A DNA stretch of 64,000 nucleotides, from the NCBI RefSeq assembly GCF_036013525.1, contig NZ_CP107853.1, forward strand, positions 1,984,001 through 2,048,000, read 5' to 3'. Below are positions 40,029 to 48,944 of the stretch, in pieces. The first letter of the stretch is position 1. Every line of letters begins with the position of its first letter. This DNA is from Nonomuraea sp. NBC_00507 (GTDB lineage Bacteria > Actinomycetota > Actinomycetes > Streptosporangiales > Streptosporangiaceae). The notes under the pieces were generated by a model that was given only the letters and a program-made list of their open reading frames with translations, did not search any database and was not told the origin of the DNA. Both the position numbers and the translations under genes were made by a program.

Positions 40029-40811
40029 ATGCTGCTCACGATCGACGTCGGCAACACGCACACGGTGTTGGGGCTGTTCGAGGGCGAGGACGTCATCGAG
40101 CATTGGCGGCTGGCCACTGACGCCCGTCGCACCGCCGACGAGATCGCAGTCGTGCTCCAAGGGCTGCTGGCGCAGTCGCCGCTGCTCAAGGGGACCGACA
40201 TTGATGGCATTGCCATTTGCTCCACGGTCCCGAGCGTGCTCAACGAGATGCGCGAGATGTGCCGTCGCTACTACGGCGACGTCAACGCGGTGATCGTGGA
40301 GCCGGGCATCCGCACCGGCGTGCCCGTGCGCATGGACAACCCCAAGGAGGTCGGCAGCGACCGCATCGTCAACGCGCTGGCGGCCATCGACCAATACGGC
40401 GGCCCGTGTGTCATCGTCGACTTCGGCACCGCGACCTCGTTCGACGCGGTGTCGGCCAAGGGCGAATACGTCGGCGCCGTCACCGCGCCCGGCATCGAGA
40501 TCTCGGTGGACGCGCTGGCCGCCGCCGGGGCCCAACTGCACAAGGTGGAGCTGGTCAGGCCGCGCTCGGTGATCGCCAAGAACACGGTGGAGGCTCTGCA
40601 GGCCGGCATCATCTACGGCTTCGCCGGACAGGTGGACGGCATCGTCGAGCGCATGACGGCCGAGCTGGCCGACGACCCCGACGAGGTGACGGTGGTGGCC
40701 ACCGGCGGGCACGCCGCGCTCGTGGTCGGCGAGTCGCGCTCGATCGACGTGCACGAGCCGTGGCTGACCCTCATCGGCCTGCGCCTGATCTACAACAGGA
40801 ACACCACATAG
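40029..40811 (+). CDS. coaX: Type III pantothenate kinase
   Basis: 260 residues. It has LLTIDVGNTHTVLGLF with the phosphate-binding Asp, and IVDFGTATSFDAV. It phosphorylates pantothenate in the first step of coenzyme A synthesis and is insensitive to CoA feedback in the family. It starts 3 bases after the fusion gene, so pantothenate and NAD genes are co-transcribed. ATG 40029 is chosen over the adjacent TTG. Confidence 0.97.
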   Translation: MLLTIDVGNTHTVLGLFEGEDVIEHWRLATDARRTADEIAVVLQGLLAQSPLLKGTDIDGIAICSTVPSVLNEMREMCRRYYGDVNAVIVEPGIRTGVPVRMDNPKEVGSDRIVNALAAIDQYGGPCVIVDFGTATSFDAVSAKGEYVGAVTAPGIEISVDALAAAGAQLHKVELVRPRSVIAKNTVEALQAGIIYGFAGQVDGIVERMTAELADDPDEVTVVATGGHAALVVGESRSIDVHEPWLTLIGLRLIYNRNTT

Positions 40812-40812
40812 G

Positions 40813-40849
40813 ACAAGCGGCCCTCCGCTCGGGTACGAGGGCCGCTTGT
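40813..40849. terminator. Bidirectional hairpin after coaX
   Basis: A perfect 13-bp stem (ACAAGCGGCCCTC / GAGGGCCGCTTGT) with an 11-nt loop lies between the convergent coaX and secreted-protein genes; both sides end in T- or A-containing arms. Confidence 0.85.
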
Positions 40850-40868
40850 GCATATGACCGCGTGAGGA

Positions 40869-41351
40869 TTACTCGCTCTCGGCGGTGTAGAGGTACTGCC
40901 AGGGGCCGCACTTCGTCGGGTAGTTGCTGTGCACCCCGATCTGGCAGACCTTCGCCCGCAGGCTGTAGACGTCGTGCTCCTGGAAGTGGAACTTCTTGTA
41001 GCCGGGGAAGCCGCAGTACTTCTTGTAGTACGCGGGGGACCAGTCGTGGTCGAAGTCGCTGGCCTCGAACTTCACGAACGCGCACTTGCCGCCCTCGTTG
41101 TAGGTACGGTTGTCCAGGTCGTACAGCTTGCCGTAGAGGTGGACCTCATTCGACTCCCCGTCGTGGTCCCAGTTCACGGTGACCTGGCCGTGGGCCTTGG
41201 CCAGGCCGTGCTTGGCGTAGACCGGGCCCCAATACTCCGAGTAGTCGTCGTAGTCGGACGGGGTGCTGGCGGACGCGGCGGCCGGAAGCGACAGGGCCAC
41301 GGCCGTGGTGGCGGCGATGGCGAGGGCGCCTGTCGCGATCTTCTTCAACAT
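40869..41351 (-). CDS. Secreted protein of unknown function
   Basis: 160 residues. A signal peptide (MLKKIATGALAIAATTAVAL, cleavage likely after ASA) precedes an acidic and aromatic mature domain (SDYDDYSEYWGPVYAKHG) with four Cys residues (KCAF, YCGF, VCQIG, KCGPW) that may form two disulfides. I do not recognise a family. The ATG has AAGGAGAG upstream. It is expressed opposite to lysS and stops at the shared coaX terminator. Confidence 0.85.
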   Translation of the reverse strand: MLKKIATGALAIAATTAVALSLPAAASASTPSDYDDYSEYWGPVYAKHGLAKAHGQVTVNWDHDGESNEVHLYGKLYDLDNRTYNEGGKCAFVKFEASDFDHDWSPAYYKKYCGFPGYKKFHFQEHDVYSLRAKVCQIGVHSNYPTKCGPWQYLYTAESE

Positions 41352-41507
41352 CTTCTCTCCTTGAGCTCCCCTGGGCCGGCTCCCTGCCGGCTCCCCCCTG
41401 AGCTCGTGAGTCATTGATAGAAGAGGTCTCTTGCAGTGTTCCTGCGTGCTCCCTGCAGGGGACCGACGAGTCCTTGCAGTTCGCCATATCCCCTACGCTT
41501 TGTTGTT

Positions 41508-42989
41508 GTGAGCGACGAACTTCCTGAGCAGATGCGGATCCGGAGGGAGAAGCTCGACCGCCTTCGCAGCGAGGGCGTCGACCCTTACCCGGTGAATTTC
41601 CCCCGTACGGCGACCAACGCCGAGGTGAGGGACAAATACCAGGGCCTGGAGCCTGACGCCGCCACCGGTGACACGGTCGCGGTCGCGGGCCGCGTCATGC
41701 TCAGCCGCGTGGGTGGCAAGCTCTGCTTCGCCACGCTCAGGGACGGCGAGGCCGATCTGCAGGTCATGATCTCGCTCGACAAGGTGGGCGAGGAGTCGCT
41801 GGCACGCTGGAAGCGCGACGTCGACCTGGGCGACCACGTCGGTGTGATCGGCGAGGTCATCACCTCGCGCCGCGGCGAGCTGTCCATCCTCGCCGAAAGC
41901 TGGCAGATCACCGCCAAGTGCCTGCGCCCCCTGCCGGAGAAGCACGTCGGCCTCACCGACCCCGAGGCCCGCGTCCGCCAGCGCTACGTCGACCTCATCG
42001 TCAACGACGAGGCCAGGAAGATGGCCCGCATCCGCAGCGCCACCGTGCGCGCGGTGCGCGACTTCTGGCACGACGAGGGCTACCTCGAGGTCGAGACGCC
42101 GATGCTGCAGCCCATCCACGGCGGCGCGACGGCCCGGCCCTTCAAGACCCACATCAACGCCTACGACATGGAGCTCTATCTCCGCATCGCGATCGAGCTC
42201 TACCTCAAGCGGCTGGTGGTCGGCGGCATCGAGAAGGTCTTCGAGGTCAATCGCAACTTCCGCAACGAGGGCGCGGACTCCACGCACAACCCCGAGTTCA
42301 CCATGGTCGAGGCCTACGGCACCTACCTCGACTACAACGACATGGCGGACCTGACGCAGCGGATGTACCAGAAGGCCGTCCTGGCCGCCCTGGACACGTC
42401 CGTGGTCGTGCACGACGGCGTCGAGGTGGACCTGGGCCTCGCCCAGTGGCCGCGCATCACGCTCTACGGCGCCGTGTCGGAGGCCGTGGGCGAGGAGATC
42501 ACCACCTCCACCACGCTGGAGGAGCTTCGCAAGATCGCCGACCGGCGCGAGATCCACTGGGACCCGAAGTGGGGCTCGGGCAAGATCGTGCAGGAGCTCT
42601 TCGAGGCGCTGGTCGAGCACACGCTCATCCAGCCCACGTTCGTCATGGACTATCCGCTGGAGACCTCGCCGCTGGCCCGCCTGCATCGGGACAACCCGCT
42701 GCTGACGGAGAAGTGGGACCTGATCGGCTTCGGCACCGAGCTGGGCACGGCCTACTCGGAGCTCAACGACCCGATCGACCAGCGCCACCGCCTGATGGAG
42801 CAGTCCTTGCTGGCCGCCGGCGGCGACCTGGAAGCCATGCAGCTCGACGAGGACTTCTTGCAGGCGCTGGAATACGCGATGCCGCCGACCGGCGGCATGG
42901 GCGCCGGCATCGATCGGATGATCATGGCCTTCACCGGCAAGAACATCCGGGAGACGATCCTGTTCCCCCTGGTCAAGCCGACCCGCTGA
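41508..42989 (+). CDS. lysS: Class II lysyl-tRNA synthetase
   Basis: 493 residues. The N-terminal OB-fold (VAVAGRVMLSRVGGKLCF) binds the anticodon; class II motif 2 is in FRNEGADSTHNPEFTMVE and motif 3 in GGMGAGIDRMIM. It charges tRNA-Lys. GTG 41508 gives MSDELPEQMRIRREKLDRL, the usual N-terminus. It stands alone between a divergent secreted gene and the decayed P450. Confidence 0.97.
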   Translation: MSDELPEQMRIRREKLDRLRSEGVDPYPVNFPRTATNAEVRDKYQGLEPDAATGDTVAVAGRVMLSRVGGKLCFATLRDGEADLQVMISLDKVGEESLARWKRDVDLGDHVGVIGEVITSRRGELSILAESWQITAKCLRPLPEKHVGLTDPEARVRQRYVDLIVNDEARKMARIRSATVRAVRDFWHDEGYLEVETPMLQPIHGGATARPFKTHINAYDMELYLRIAIELYLKRLVVGGIEKVFEVNRNFRNEGADSTHNPEFTMVEAYGTYLDYNDMADLTQRMYQKAVLAALDTSVVVHDGVEVDLGLAQWPRITLYGAVSEAVGEEITTSTTLEELRKIADRREIHWDPKWGSGKIVQELFEALVEHTLIQPTFVMDYPLETSPLARLHRDNPLLTEKWDLIGFGTELGTAYSELNDPIDQRHRLMEQSLLAAGGDLEAMQLDEDFLQALEYAMPPTGGMGAGIDRMIMAFTGKNIRETILFPLVKPTR

Positions 42990-43030
42990 GCCGAGAGACG
43001 GGCGCGCGGCCGGTCCTGCGCGCCCGCCCG

Positions 43031-43724
43031 GTGCCACATCGGCCGCGTGGCCGGCAACTCGGCCTTGGTGAGCTCCTCGATCCGTGCCAGAGCGCTCAGG
43101 AGATCGTCGCCGGCGCGCCTGCCTGATCGCGATGAGGTCGCGGAAGTAGGCGCCAAACTTTCTTCTGGCCCGGCCGGTTTCCGATACGAGCTCTTCTGTA
43201 AGCATCGGGTCAAGGCTGCGAGCCAACATTTCGCTCCAGCCGCTGGAACATTCACAGTCCTCTGGAGGCACCCCGAGCATCTCGGTGATGACCATGGTAG
43301 GCGAAGCCGGAAACCAGCTCCGTCTCGTCCGGTAATGCGCCGATCAGCTCGGTGGCGATCACCCCGATGCGGGAGCGGAGCCGTTCGACTATGCACGGCG
43401 TGAACGCCTCGCCGACCGGAGCGCGCAGTCTGGTGTGGTCGGGTGGGTCCGTCCAGAGGGCCGATTCAATGGGCTGACCTGGGTCTCTTCCGTACAGAGG
43501 GTCGGAGCCGTGGCCGAAGCGGAGCATCGCTCCGCAACGTTCGTGGGTGGCGGCGACGAGCGGCCCGCGCGGGTGCGGAAGATCGCCCCGCGAGCGCTCA
43601 GCTCGCGGTAGCGCGCGTCTGGCTCGCGCAGAAAGTCCGGATCGCTCGGATCAAAACCAGGACGTCTGCCAGGCTCATCCGTCCCGGGCCGGGGCCTATT
43701 GGACCGTTCTATAGGATCGCTCAT
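43031..43724 (-). pseudogene. Decayed cytochrome P450 (N-terminal half)
   Basis: P450 N-terminal sequence can be followed in several frames: FDPSDPDFLREPDARYREL, then MLRFGHGSDPLYGRDPG and WTDPPDHTRLRAPVGEAFT, then MVITEMLGVPPEDC, then GDDLLSALARIEELT. At least three frameshifts (near 43570, 43295 and 43130) break it. It ends before the oxygen-binding helix, so the ExxR and heme Cys regions are missing. Nothing in the remaining bases to lysS restores them. It resembles the intact P450 at 32722 in general layout only. Confidence 0.85.
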
Positions 43725-43909
43725 TGCGCCGACGGTCTCGTCGCCATATGGCGAGTTCGTCACATATAACGGATCATGTCAATAGTGCCCGTCAAGTGCG
43801 AAGATTCTGGCGCTTGACGACCTTTCCGGGATGCGTTTACCGTCTGCGAGACGAGCGGCTTTGGCCCGTTGTGAGGTCCGAGTTCTGCTGTTGGGGGGGA
43901 GGGCTCCCG

Positions 43910-44122
43910 ATGGATGTGCTCACTGAAGGCGTCGAGCTGAGCCATGCGGATCTGGCGTTGCTGGCGGAGCTGGCCAAGGGGGTTACGGTCGATCGCGTGG
44001 GGAGACGTTTGGAGATCAGTGGGCGGACAGTACGCCGGCGGTTAAGGGGCATCTGCGACCGCATCGGCGTGGCCACGGCCATTGAGGCCGTGGCCTGGGC
44101 GGCGCGGCGTCAGCTGATCTGA
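43910..44122 (+). CDS. Small LuxR-type helix-turn-helix protein
   Basis: 70 residues. Nearly the whole chain is a LuxR/GerE-like HTH: LSHADLALLAELAKGVTVDRV, GRRLEISGRTVRRRL, then a last helix. It has no receiver or sensor domain, like other solitary GerE-type regulators of actinobacteria. GGGGGGAGGG precedes the ATG. It is convergent with the NlpC/P60 gene, 4 bases away. Target genes are unknown. Confidence 0.8.
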   Translation: MDVLTEGVELSHADLALLAELAKGVTVDRVGRRLEISGRTVRRRLRGICDRIGVATAIEAVAWAARRQLI

Positions 44123-44126
44123 CGCC

Positions 44127-45170
44127 TCAGTCGGCGATGCGCACCGCGCCGGCGTACGGGCGGTTGGCGATCGAGGCGATGTGCACGACATCACCTGTGC
44201 GCGGGGCGTGCACCATCATGCCCCCGCCCAGGTAGATGCCGACGTGATGCAGGTCGCTGTAGAAGAACACCAGGTCGCCCGCGCGTAGCTCGGACCTGTC
44301 GATGTGCCGGCCCGCGGTCCACTGGTCACCGGTGTAGTGCGGCAGCGAGATGCCGACCCGCTGGAAGGCCGCCATCACCAGGCCGGAGCAGTCGTAGGAG
44401 CTGGGGCCCTCGGCGCCCCAGACGTACGGCTTGAGCTGCTGCGTGAGTGCCCACCTCGCGGCCTGGGCCGCCTTGCCGTTGCCGGGGATCGGCAGGTTGA
44501 TGTGCACGCGCTTGCCGGCCCGGCCGGCCTCTCCCATGGCCCGCCTGAACAGGTCGCTCTCGGCCTTGGCCACCAGCTTGGTGATCTTGTCGCGCTTGCC
44601 GTCGAGGTCCGCGACGATCTTCTGCAGCTCCTCCATGCGGGTCTTGGCGCCCGCTCTGGCGCGTTCGGCGGCGTCCATGGCCTTGGCGAGCTGGTTGACC
44701 TGCTCGGCCTGCTGCTGCTCCAACGCGTACGTGGTCGCGGCCTGATCGAGGAACTTCTCGGGGTCGGTCGACGAGGTGAATGCCAGCGCCCTGCTCAGCC
44801 CACCGGAGATGTAGGCGTTCTGAGCGAGCAGGGCGGCCTTGGCGCGCTTGGCGGCGAGGTCCGCCTCGCTGCCGGCCAGCGTCTTCTGGGCGGCGTCGGC
44901 CGCCTTCTGCGCGACCTTGTATTTCTCCCGCTGCCCGTTGTACTGCTCCGTCAGCGTCTCGATCTCGACGTGCAGCTTCTCGACCTGGTCGGAGAGCTCC
45001 TTGAGCGAGGGGTTGGGATCCGCGGACGCCGGAGCGGCGGCGGGGATGGCGATCAGGAGCGCGGCCACTGTGATGCTCACCACGCCGAGGCGGCGTGCGA
45101 GCCAGGCCCGTTCCGGAGGGCGGGCATGCCTGCCCGCCGACTTCCTCCCACGGCCGTGCGTACGCTTCAC
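44127..45170 (-). CDS. Secreted NlpC/P60 peptidoglycan endopeptidase under a c-di-AMP riboswitch
   Basis: 347 residues. A long n-region and signal (LGVVSITVAALLIAIPAAA) lead to a coiled coil (about 55-225) and an NlpC/P60 domain with Cys in YDCSGLV and His in HHVGIYLG, plus HAPRTG. It should cut peptidoglycan peptides outside the cell. A ydaO riboswitch lies in its leader, so c-di-AMP should control it, as known for rpfA-type wall hydrolases in streptomycetes. GTG 45170 has GAGGAG upstream; a TTG one codon earlier is less likely. Confidence 0.95.
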   Translation of the reverse strand: MKRTHGRGRKSAGRHARPPERAWLARRLGVVSITVAALLIAIPAAAPASADPNPSLKELSDQVEKLHVEIETLTEQYNGQREKYKVAQKAADAAQKTLAGSEADLAAKRAKAALLAQNAYISGGLSRALAFTSSTDPEKFLDQAATTYALEQQQAEQVNQLAKAMDAAERARAGAKTRMEELQKIVADLDGKRDKITKLVAKAESDLFRRAMGEAGRAGKRVHINLPIPGNGKAAQAARWALTQQLKPYVWGAEGPSSYDCSGLVMAAFQRVGISLPHYTGDQWTAGRHIDRSELRAGDLVFFYSDLHHVGIYLGGGMMVHAPRTGDVVHIASIANRPYAGAVRIAD

Positions 45171-45579
45171 CAACCAGCTCCTCTCATTGACGCCTACCGG
45201 GTTAGCTGACGGGTTCGGGCCGGAGCAGCCCTACCGAAGAACTCGGATTCACCCCGATGGTGGCGTGCGAAGCTCGCCACCGGTGGATCCCCGGCTCCCC
45301 ATGCGGGAATTGGGCGTGTCTCCCGCGTGCGCCACGCGGGGAACGTTGTCGCTGGACACTAATGCACTCCGGGTTCGTGCTCAACCAGAACTGCTCGATC
45401 TGTAGAGGTTTCACAACTGGCGGGTCACAAGGTGATCTCGTGATCAGCCATGCAGGAGAGACCTTATGTCCCCTTTGTCATTGCTTCTGCCGAACGCCGG
45501 AAGACGCCGGGCTCGTGTCCATGTGGCTCGTGGCACGTCACAGGATGGGGCCAGACATGGGAGTTAGGACCGAACCGTA
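45171..45579. other. Intergenic region between the NlpC/P60 gene and argA
   Basis: 409 bases. The left part is the c-di-AMP riboswitch leader of the minus-strand gene. A hairpin (CCCGCGTG / CACGCGGG) lies at 45322-45340 just before the aptamer. The right part should hold promoters for both divergent genes; I see no other gene. Confidence 0.6.
45189..45320 (-). promoter_or_regulatory. ydaO/yuaA riboswitch (c-di-AMP)
   Basis: On the minus strand it contains GGGGAGCCGGGGATCC, GGGGTGAATCCGAG, TAGGG and the hallmark 3' part CCCGAACCCGTCAGCTAACC followed by GGTAGGCGTC. These match the ydaO consensus, which binds c-di-AMP and usually lowers expression. It ends about 18 bases before the NlpC/P60 start. 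The 5' limit is approximate. Confidence 0.92.
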
Positions 45580-46161
45580 ATGACATCTGTACTCTGGAGA
45601 GCCATGGAACAGGTGGCCGAACTGACGACGCCGGAGACCGCGGTGGTGGTCCGGCGTGCCCGCACGCCCGACGTGCGGAGGATCAGGCGCCTGGTCGACA
45701 CCTATGCGGGCGCCGGCCCCCGGCTCCTGGAGAAGACCACAGTGACCCTGTACGAGGACGTACAGGAGTTCTGGGTGGCCGAGCGGGGCGGGCAGGTGGT
45801 CGGGTGTGGCGCGCTCCACGTCCTGTGGGAGGACCTGGCCGAGGTTCGCACGGTGGCCGTCGATCCTGAGTGCCGGGGCATGGGGATCGGCCACCGGATC
45901 GTCTCCGCGCTCATCCGGCAGGCGAACGATCTGGGACTGCGGCGTGTATTCTGCCTGACTTTTGAGGTCGACTTTTTCGCGCGGCACGGCTTCCGCCCGA
46001 TCCAGGGCACGCCGGTCTCGCCTGAGGTCTACGCCGAACTGCTGGCTTCGTACGACGAGGGTGTGGCGGAGTTCCTCGACCTGGAGCATGTGAAGCCGAA
46101 CACCCTGGGCAACACCCGCATGCTGCTCCACCTGACATCGGGTGACGCTGACCTTGACTAG
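45580..46161 (+). CDS. argA: Amino-acid N-acetyltransferase (N-acetylglutamate synthase type)
   Basis: 193 residues, a single GNAT domain without the kinase-like part of E. coli ArgA. VVRRARTPDVRRIRRLVDTYA opens the domain, and the acetyl-CoA loop is VDPECRGMGIGHRIV. The actinobacterial short N-acetylglutamate synthases look like this and start arginine synthesis. ATG 45604 is an alternative, giving 185 residues. No other arg genes are near. Confidence 0.88.
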   Translation: MTSVLWRAMEQVAELTTPETAVVVRRARTPDVRRIRRLVDTYAGAGPRLLEKTTVTLYEDVQEFWVAERGGQVVGCGALHVLWEDLAEVRTVAVDPECRGMGIGHRIVSALIRQANDLGLRRVFCLTFEVDFFARHGFRPIQGTPVSPEVYAELLASYDEGVAEFLDLEHVKPNTLGNTRMLLHLTSGDADLD

Positions 46162-46259
46162 CTGGAAAGGTGATTGTTGATACCTATGTCGATACGTTGG
46201 GCAGCACAGGGCATGTGTCCTGACACGTGCCACATGCGCACTCGAAGCGAGGTGACACG

Positions 46260-47834
46260 GTGAGCACCGGACAGCCGCCGTATCCACAGGACGAATCGGG
46301 CGAGAACTCTGCACCCGGAAATCCCCAGTACGGGCAGCAGAACACGGGCCGCCACCCCGGCGAGCCCGACCCCGACGTCACTGTGGTCGGCTACCGGGCG
46401 GACGACGCCTATGGCCAGCAGCCCCCATACGGCCAGCAGGGCTACGGACAGCAACAGGGTTATGGCCAGCAACAACAGCAGTACGGCCAGCAACCCGCCG
46501 CCGACGCCCAGTACGGGCAGCAGCAGGGCTACGGCCAGCAGCCGGATTACGGTCAGCAGGCGCAGCACGGCCAGCAGGGCTACGGCCAGCAACAGCAATA
46601 CGGCCAGCAGCCGCAGTATGGTCAGCAGCCGCAGTCGCAGCCCGACTACGGCCAGCAGCAGGGCTACGGTCAGCAGCCGCAGTCCCAGCCGGGCTACGGC
46701 CAGCAGCCCGGCTATGGTCAGCAGGCTCAGTCCCAGCCCGACTATGGGCAGCAGGGCTATGGCCAGCAGGCGCAGTCCCAGCCGGGCTACGGCCAGCAGC
46801 CCTCCTCCGGGCAGTACGGCGCCCAGCAGCCGCAGTATGGCCAGCAGCCCCAGGCGCAGCCCGACTACGGCCAGCAGCAGGGCTACGGTCAGCAGGCTCA
46901 GTCCCAGCCCGACTACGGTCAGCAGCCGGGCTATGGCCAGCAACCGCAGTCGCAGCCGGGCTACGGTCAGCAGCAGGGCTACGGTCAGCAGGCGCAGTCC
47001 CAGCCCGACTACGGCCAGCAGCAGGGCTACGGTCAGCAGGCGCAGTCCCAGCCCGGCTACGGCCAGCAGCAGGGCTACGGTCAGCAGGCGCAGTCCCAGC
47101 CCGGCTACGGCCAGCAGCAGGGCTACGCTCAGCAGCAGCAGGGCTACGACCAGCAGGGTTATGGCCAGCAGGCGCAGTCCCAGCCTGGCTACGCCCAGCC
47201 TCAGTACGGCCAGCAGCAGTACGGCGACCAGCAGTACGGCCAGGCCTACGGGCAGCCGCAGCAGGCCGCCTATGGCCAGCCGGGCTACGGCCAGGCCTAC
47301 GGGCAGCCGGTCGGCGTGCAACCTCCTGGCGCACCGGCTCCGCTGGCGGAGTGGTGGCAGCGGCTGGTGGCGAGGATCGTCGACGGTGTGATCTTCGGCG
47401 TGGTGATGGGCCTGGTGTCCTTCATCTTCGGGCTGTTCCTGGTCGCGAGCTACAGCTCGACCACCGGGGCGAGCACGGGCCTGTTCGGTTCGTTCGTCAT
47501 CGGCATCCTGATGTCGGTCGTCCTCACCCTCGTCTACGTCGGCTACGACTTCTTCATGCACAAGATGAAGGGTCAGACCGTCGGCAAGATGATCATGGGC
47601 ATCAAGGTCGTCCAGGTCGGCGGCCCGGTGCCGCCGGGCGGCATCCCCAACGACGTGGCGCTCAAGCGCGCGCTCGTGACGTGGGGCGGCTACATCTTCT
47701 ACTGGATTCCCTTCGGAACGCTCCTCGGTCCCCTTCTGTGCGGCCTGAACGGCGCCTCCATGCTGTGGGACAAGCCGCTGCAGCAGACGTTCGCGGACAA
47801 GTTCGCGCGCACCGTGGTGGTGAAGATCAAGTAG
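46260..47834 (+). CDS. RDD membrane protein with long Gln/Tyr/Gly-rich repeat domain
   Basis: 524 residues. Residues about 40-355 are almost wholly made of YGQQ, GYGQQ and SQPxY units, including about 11 copies of a 16-residue repeat such as [16 protein letters not shown]. Composition resembles the low-complexity domains of FET proteins and other prion-like regions. Residues about 360-524 are an RDD domain: [18 protein letters not shown], then two more membrane helices, [16 protein letters not shown] and a final [12 protein letters not shown]. The repeat should lie in the cytoplasm. GTG 46260 has GAGGTGA upstream. A second RDD gene follows. Confidence 0.93.
   Translation: MSTGQPPYPQDESGENSAPGNPQYGQQNTGRHPGEPDPDVTVVGYRADDAYGQQPPYGQQGYGQQQGYGQQQQQYGQQPAADAQYGQQQGYGQQPDYGQQAQHGQQGYGQQQQYGQQPQYGQQPQSQPDYGQQQGYGQQPQSQPGYGQQPGYGQQAQSQPDYGQQGYGQQAQSQPGYGQQPSSGQYGAQQPQYGQQPQAQPDYGQQQGYGQQAQSQPDYGQQPGYGQQPQSQPGYGQQQGYGQQAQSQPDYGQQQGYGQQAQSQPGYGQQQGYGQQAQSQPGYGQQQGYAQQQQGYDQQGYGQQAQSQPGYAQPQYGQQQYGDQQYGQAYGQPQQAAYGQPGYGQAYGQPVGVQPPGAPAPLAEWWQRLVARIVDGVIFGVVMGLVSFIFGLFLVASYSSTTGASTGLFGSFVIGILMSVVLTLVYVGYDFFMHKMKGQTVGKMIMGIKVVQVGGPVPPGGIPNDVALKRALVTWGGYIFYWIPFGTLLGPLLCGLNGASMLWDKPLQQTFADKFARTVVVKIK
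46617..47205 (+). repeat. 48-bp tandem repeats in the RDD gene
   Basis: About 11 imperfect copies of a 48-bp unit coding for 16 residues, each containing tayggycagcag and cagtcccagcc. Differences between copies are mostly synonymous or Asp/Gly and Ala/Pro swaps. Such arrays change length by slippage or recombination. Confidence 0.92.
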
Positions 47835-47847
47835 TCCTCCCGCACGT

Positions 47848-47884
47848 AAACATAGGGGCCGGCTTCCCGCCGGCCCCTATGTTT
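47848..47884 (+). terminator. Hairpin with T run after the repeat-rich RDD gene
   Basis: A perfect 15-bp stem (AAACATAGGGGCCGG / CCGGCCCCTATGTTT) with a 7-nt loop, ending in TTTT. It begins 13 bases after the stop and looks like a classical terminator. Confidence 0.9.
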
Positions 47885-47943
47885 TGTCCGCGGGGCCGTA
47901 CCAGAATGGGACGGAACCCCGAGCCGGAGGCGAGGTGGAGGTT

Positions 47944-48432
47944 ATGGCCGGGACGCCGCCATGGGCGATCTCGCTGCCGGCGGAATGGTGGGAACGGCTC
48001 GCCGCCCGCCTGATTGAAGCGCTCGTCTTCGGGGTCTTCTATTACATTCTGTTCATTGCGCTCTGGGCCATCTTCCGAACTGTCGGGGTGCTGGAGGTGT
48101 TCGGCGGTCGCCTGCCCGGCGTGTGCGCGTGGTTCGGGGCCGGACTGGCTTATGCCGGCTACGACTGGCGGGCCCATTTCAGGCACGGCAGGACGTTCGG
48201 CAAGGCGATCATGCGGATTCGCCTGGCCCCGGCGAAGCTCACGCCGGGAGCGGCGCTCAAACGATCCCTGGTCTATCCGGGGCCGCTCATGCTCATGGGC
48301 ATTCCAGTGGTCAATCTGCTGGCCGGAATGCTGCTGTTCGGCGTCGGGCTGCTCATCCTGATCGACAAGCCGCTGGAGCGGGGGCCGCATGACAGGCTGG
48401 CCGGAACGCGCGTGGTAAAAGATCTTCGCTGA
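47944..48432 (+). CDS. RDD family membrane protein
   Basis: 162 residues and essentially only an RDD domain: AEWWERLAARLIEALVFGVFY, a second helix near 55-75, HGRTFGKAIMRIRLAP and a late LLAGMLLFGVGLLILIDKP. RDD proteins are small membrane proteins of mostly unknown role, some linked to Na+/H+ exchange. It is a tandem neighbour of the repeat-rich RDD gene but lacks the long N-terminal domain. ATG 47944 has GGAGGCGAGGTGGAGG upstream. A terminator separates the two genes. Confidence 0.9.
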   Translation: MAGTPPWAISLPAEWWERLAARLIEALVFGVFYYILFIALWAIFRTVGVLEVFGGRLPGVCAWFGAGLAYAGYDWRAHFRHGRTFGKAIMRIRLAPAKLTPGAALKRSLVYPGPLMLMGIPVVNLLAGMLLFGVGLLILIDKPLERGPHDRLAGTRVVKDLR

Positions 48433-48693
48433 GCCTTCCGGGGCCTGCGCCGACGCCTTATCGCAAAATTTTCCCTTGATCCGGTAAGGAGCCTGGAGAG
48501 ACTGGCATTAGGCTATGGGGCGTCCGGGTTGCCGGATGTTGGCGCACCTGCCGCACGCAGGGCATCTGTGTGCCGCTATGGTCGGGTGAGGGCGGTTGTC
48601 GCCTTGCTCATGAGGACCGTCGCGCTCCTCCGGGGCCGCGCACGCGCTCATATAGCGCCCCCGAAACCCCGCTAGCCGTGGAGGCGAGGACGA

Positions 48694-48840
48694 ATGGAAG
48701 CCCTAACAGACGTATTGTCGGCGCTCATCCCTCCGGTCGTGGTCGGTGGAGCCTTCATCTTTGGCGTAGTGAAGTTGGTCCGCGCCGAGGGCCCCAGGCG
48801 GCACCGTAACGGCGAGGAGCCGGCCGAGAAGCAGAACTGA
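48694..48840 (+). CDS. Small membrane peptide, 48 residues
   Basis: The chain reads MEALTDVLSALIPPVVVGG, then AFIFGVVKLVR and a charged tail EGPRRHRNGEEPAEKQN. One membrane helix and a basic then acidic cytoplasmic end are predicted. GGAGGCGAGGA lies 5 bases before the ATG, strong support for translation. I recognise no family; similar tiny proteins occur next to lsr2 in related genomes as far as I recall. It has its own small palindrome after the stop (TCGGCT / AGCCGA at 48841-48856). Confidence 0.72.
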   Translation: MEALTDVLSALIPPVVVGGAFIFGVVKLVRAEGPRRHRNGEEPAEKQN

Positions 48841-48944
48841 TCGGCTAGTCAGCCGAATCCCCGCAGCGCTGAATTGTCTCAGGGCCTTTCCGGGTATATG
48901 TTTGGGCAGGCGAATGAAACAATGCCCGCGAAAGGATTGCGTAC

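Noticed and set aside
46617..47205. Possible CRISPR-like array
   Set aside because: The units are directly adjacent, in frame and coding; there are no unique spacers.
46158..47561. Leucine/valine-rich frame opposite the repeat-rich RDD gene, looking like a membrane protein
   Set aside because: It is the antisense reading of the YGQQ codons (taygg-cag-cag), so its apparent helices are an artefact of the repeat.
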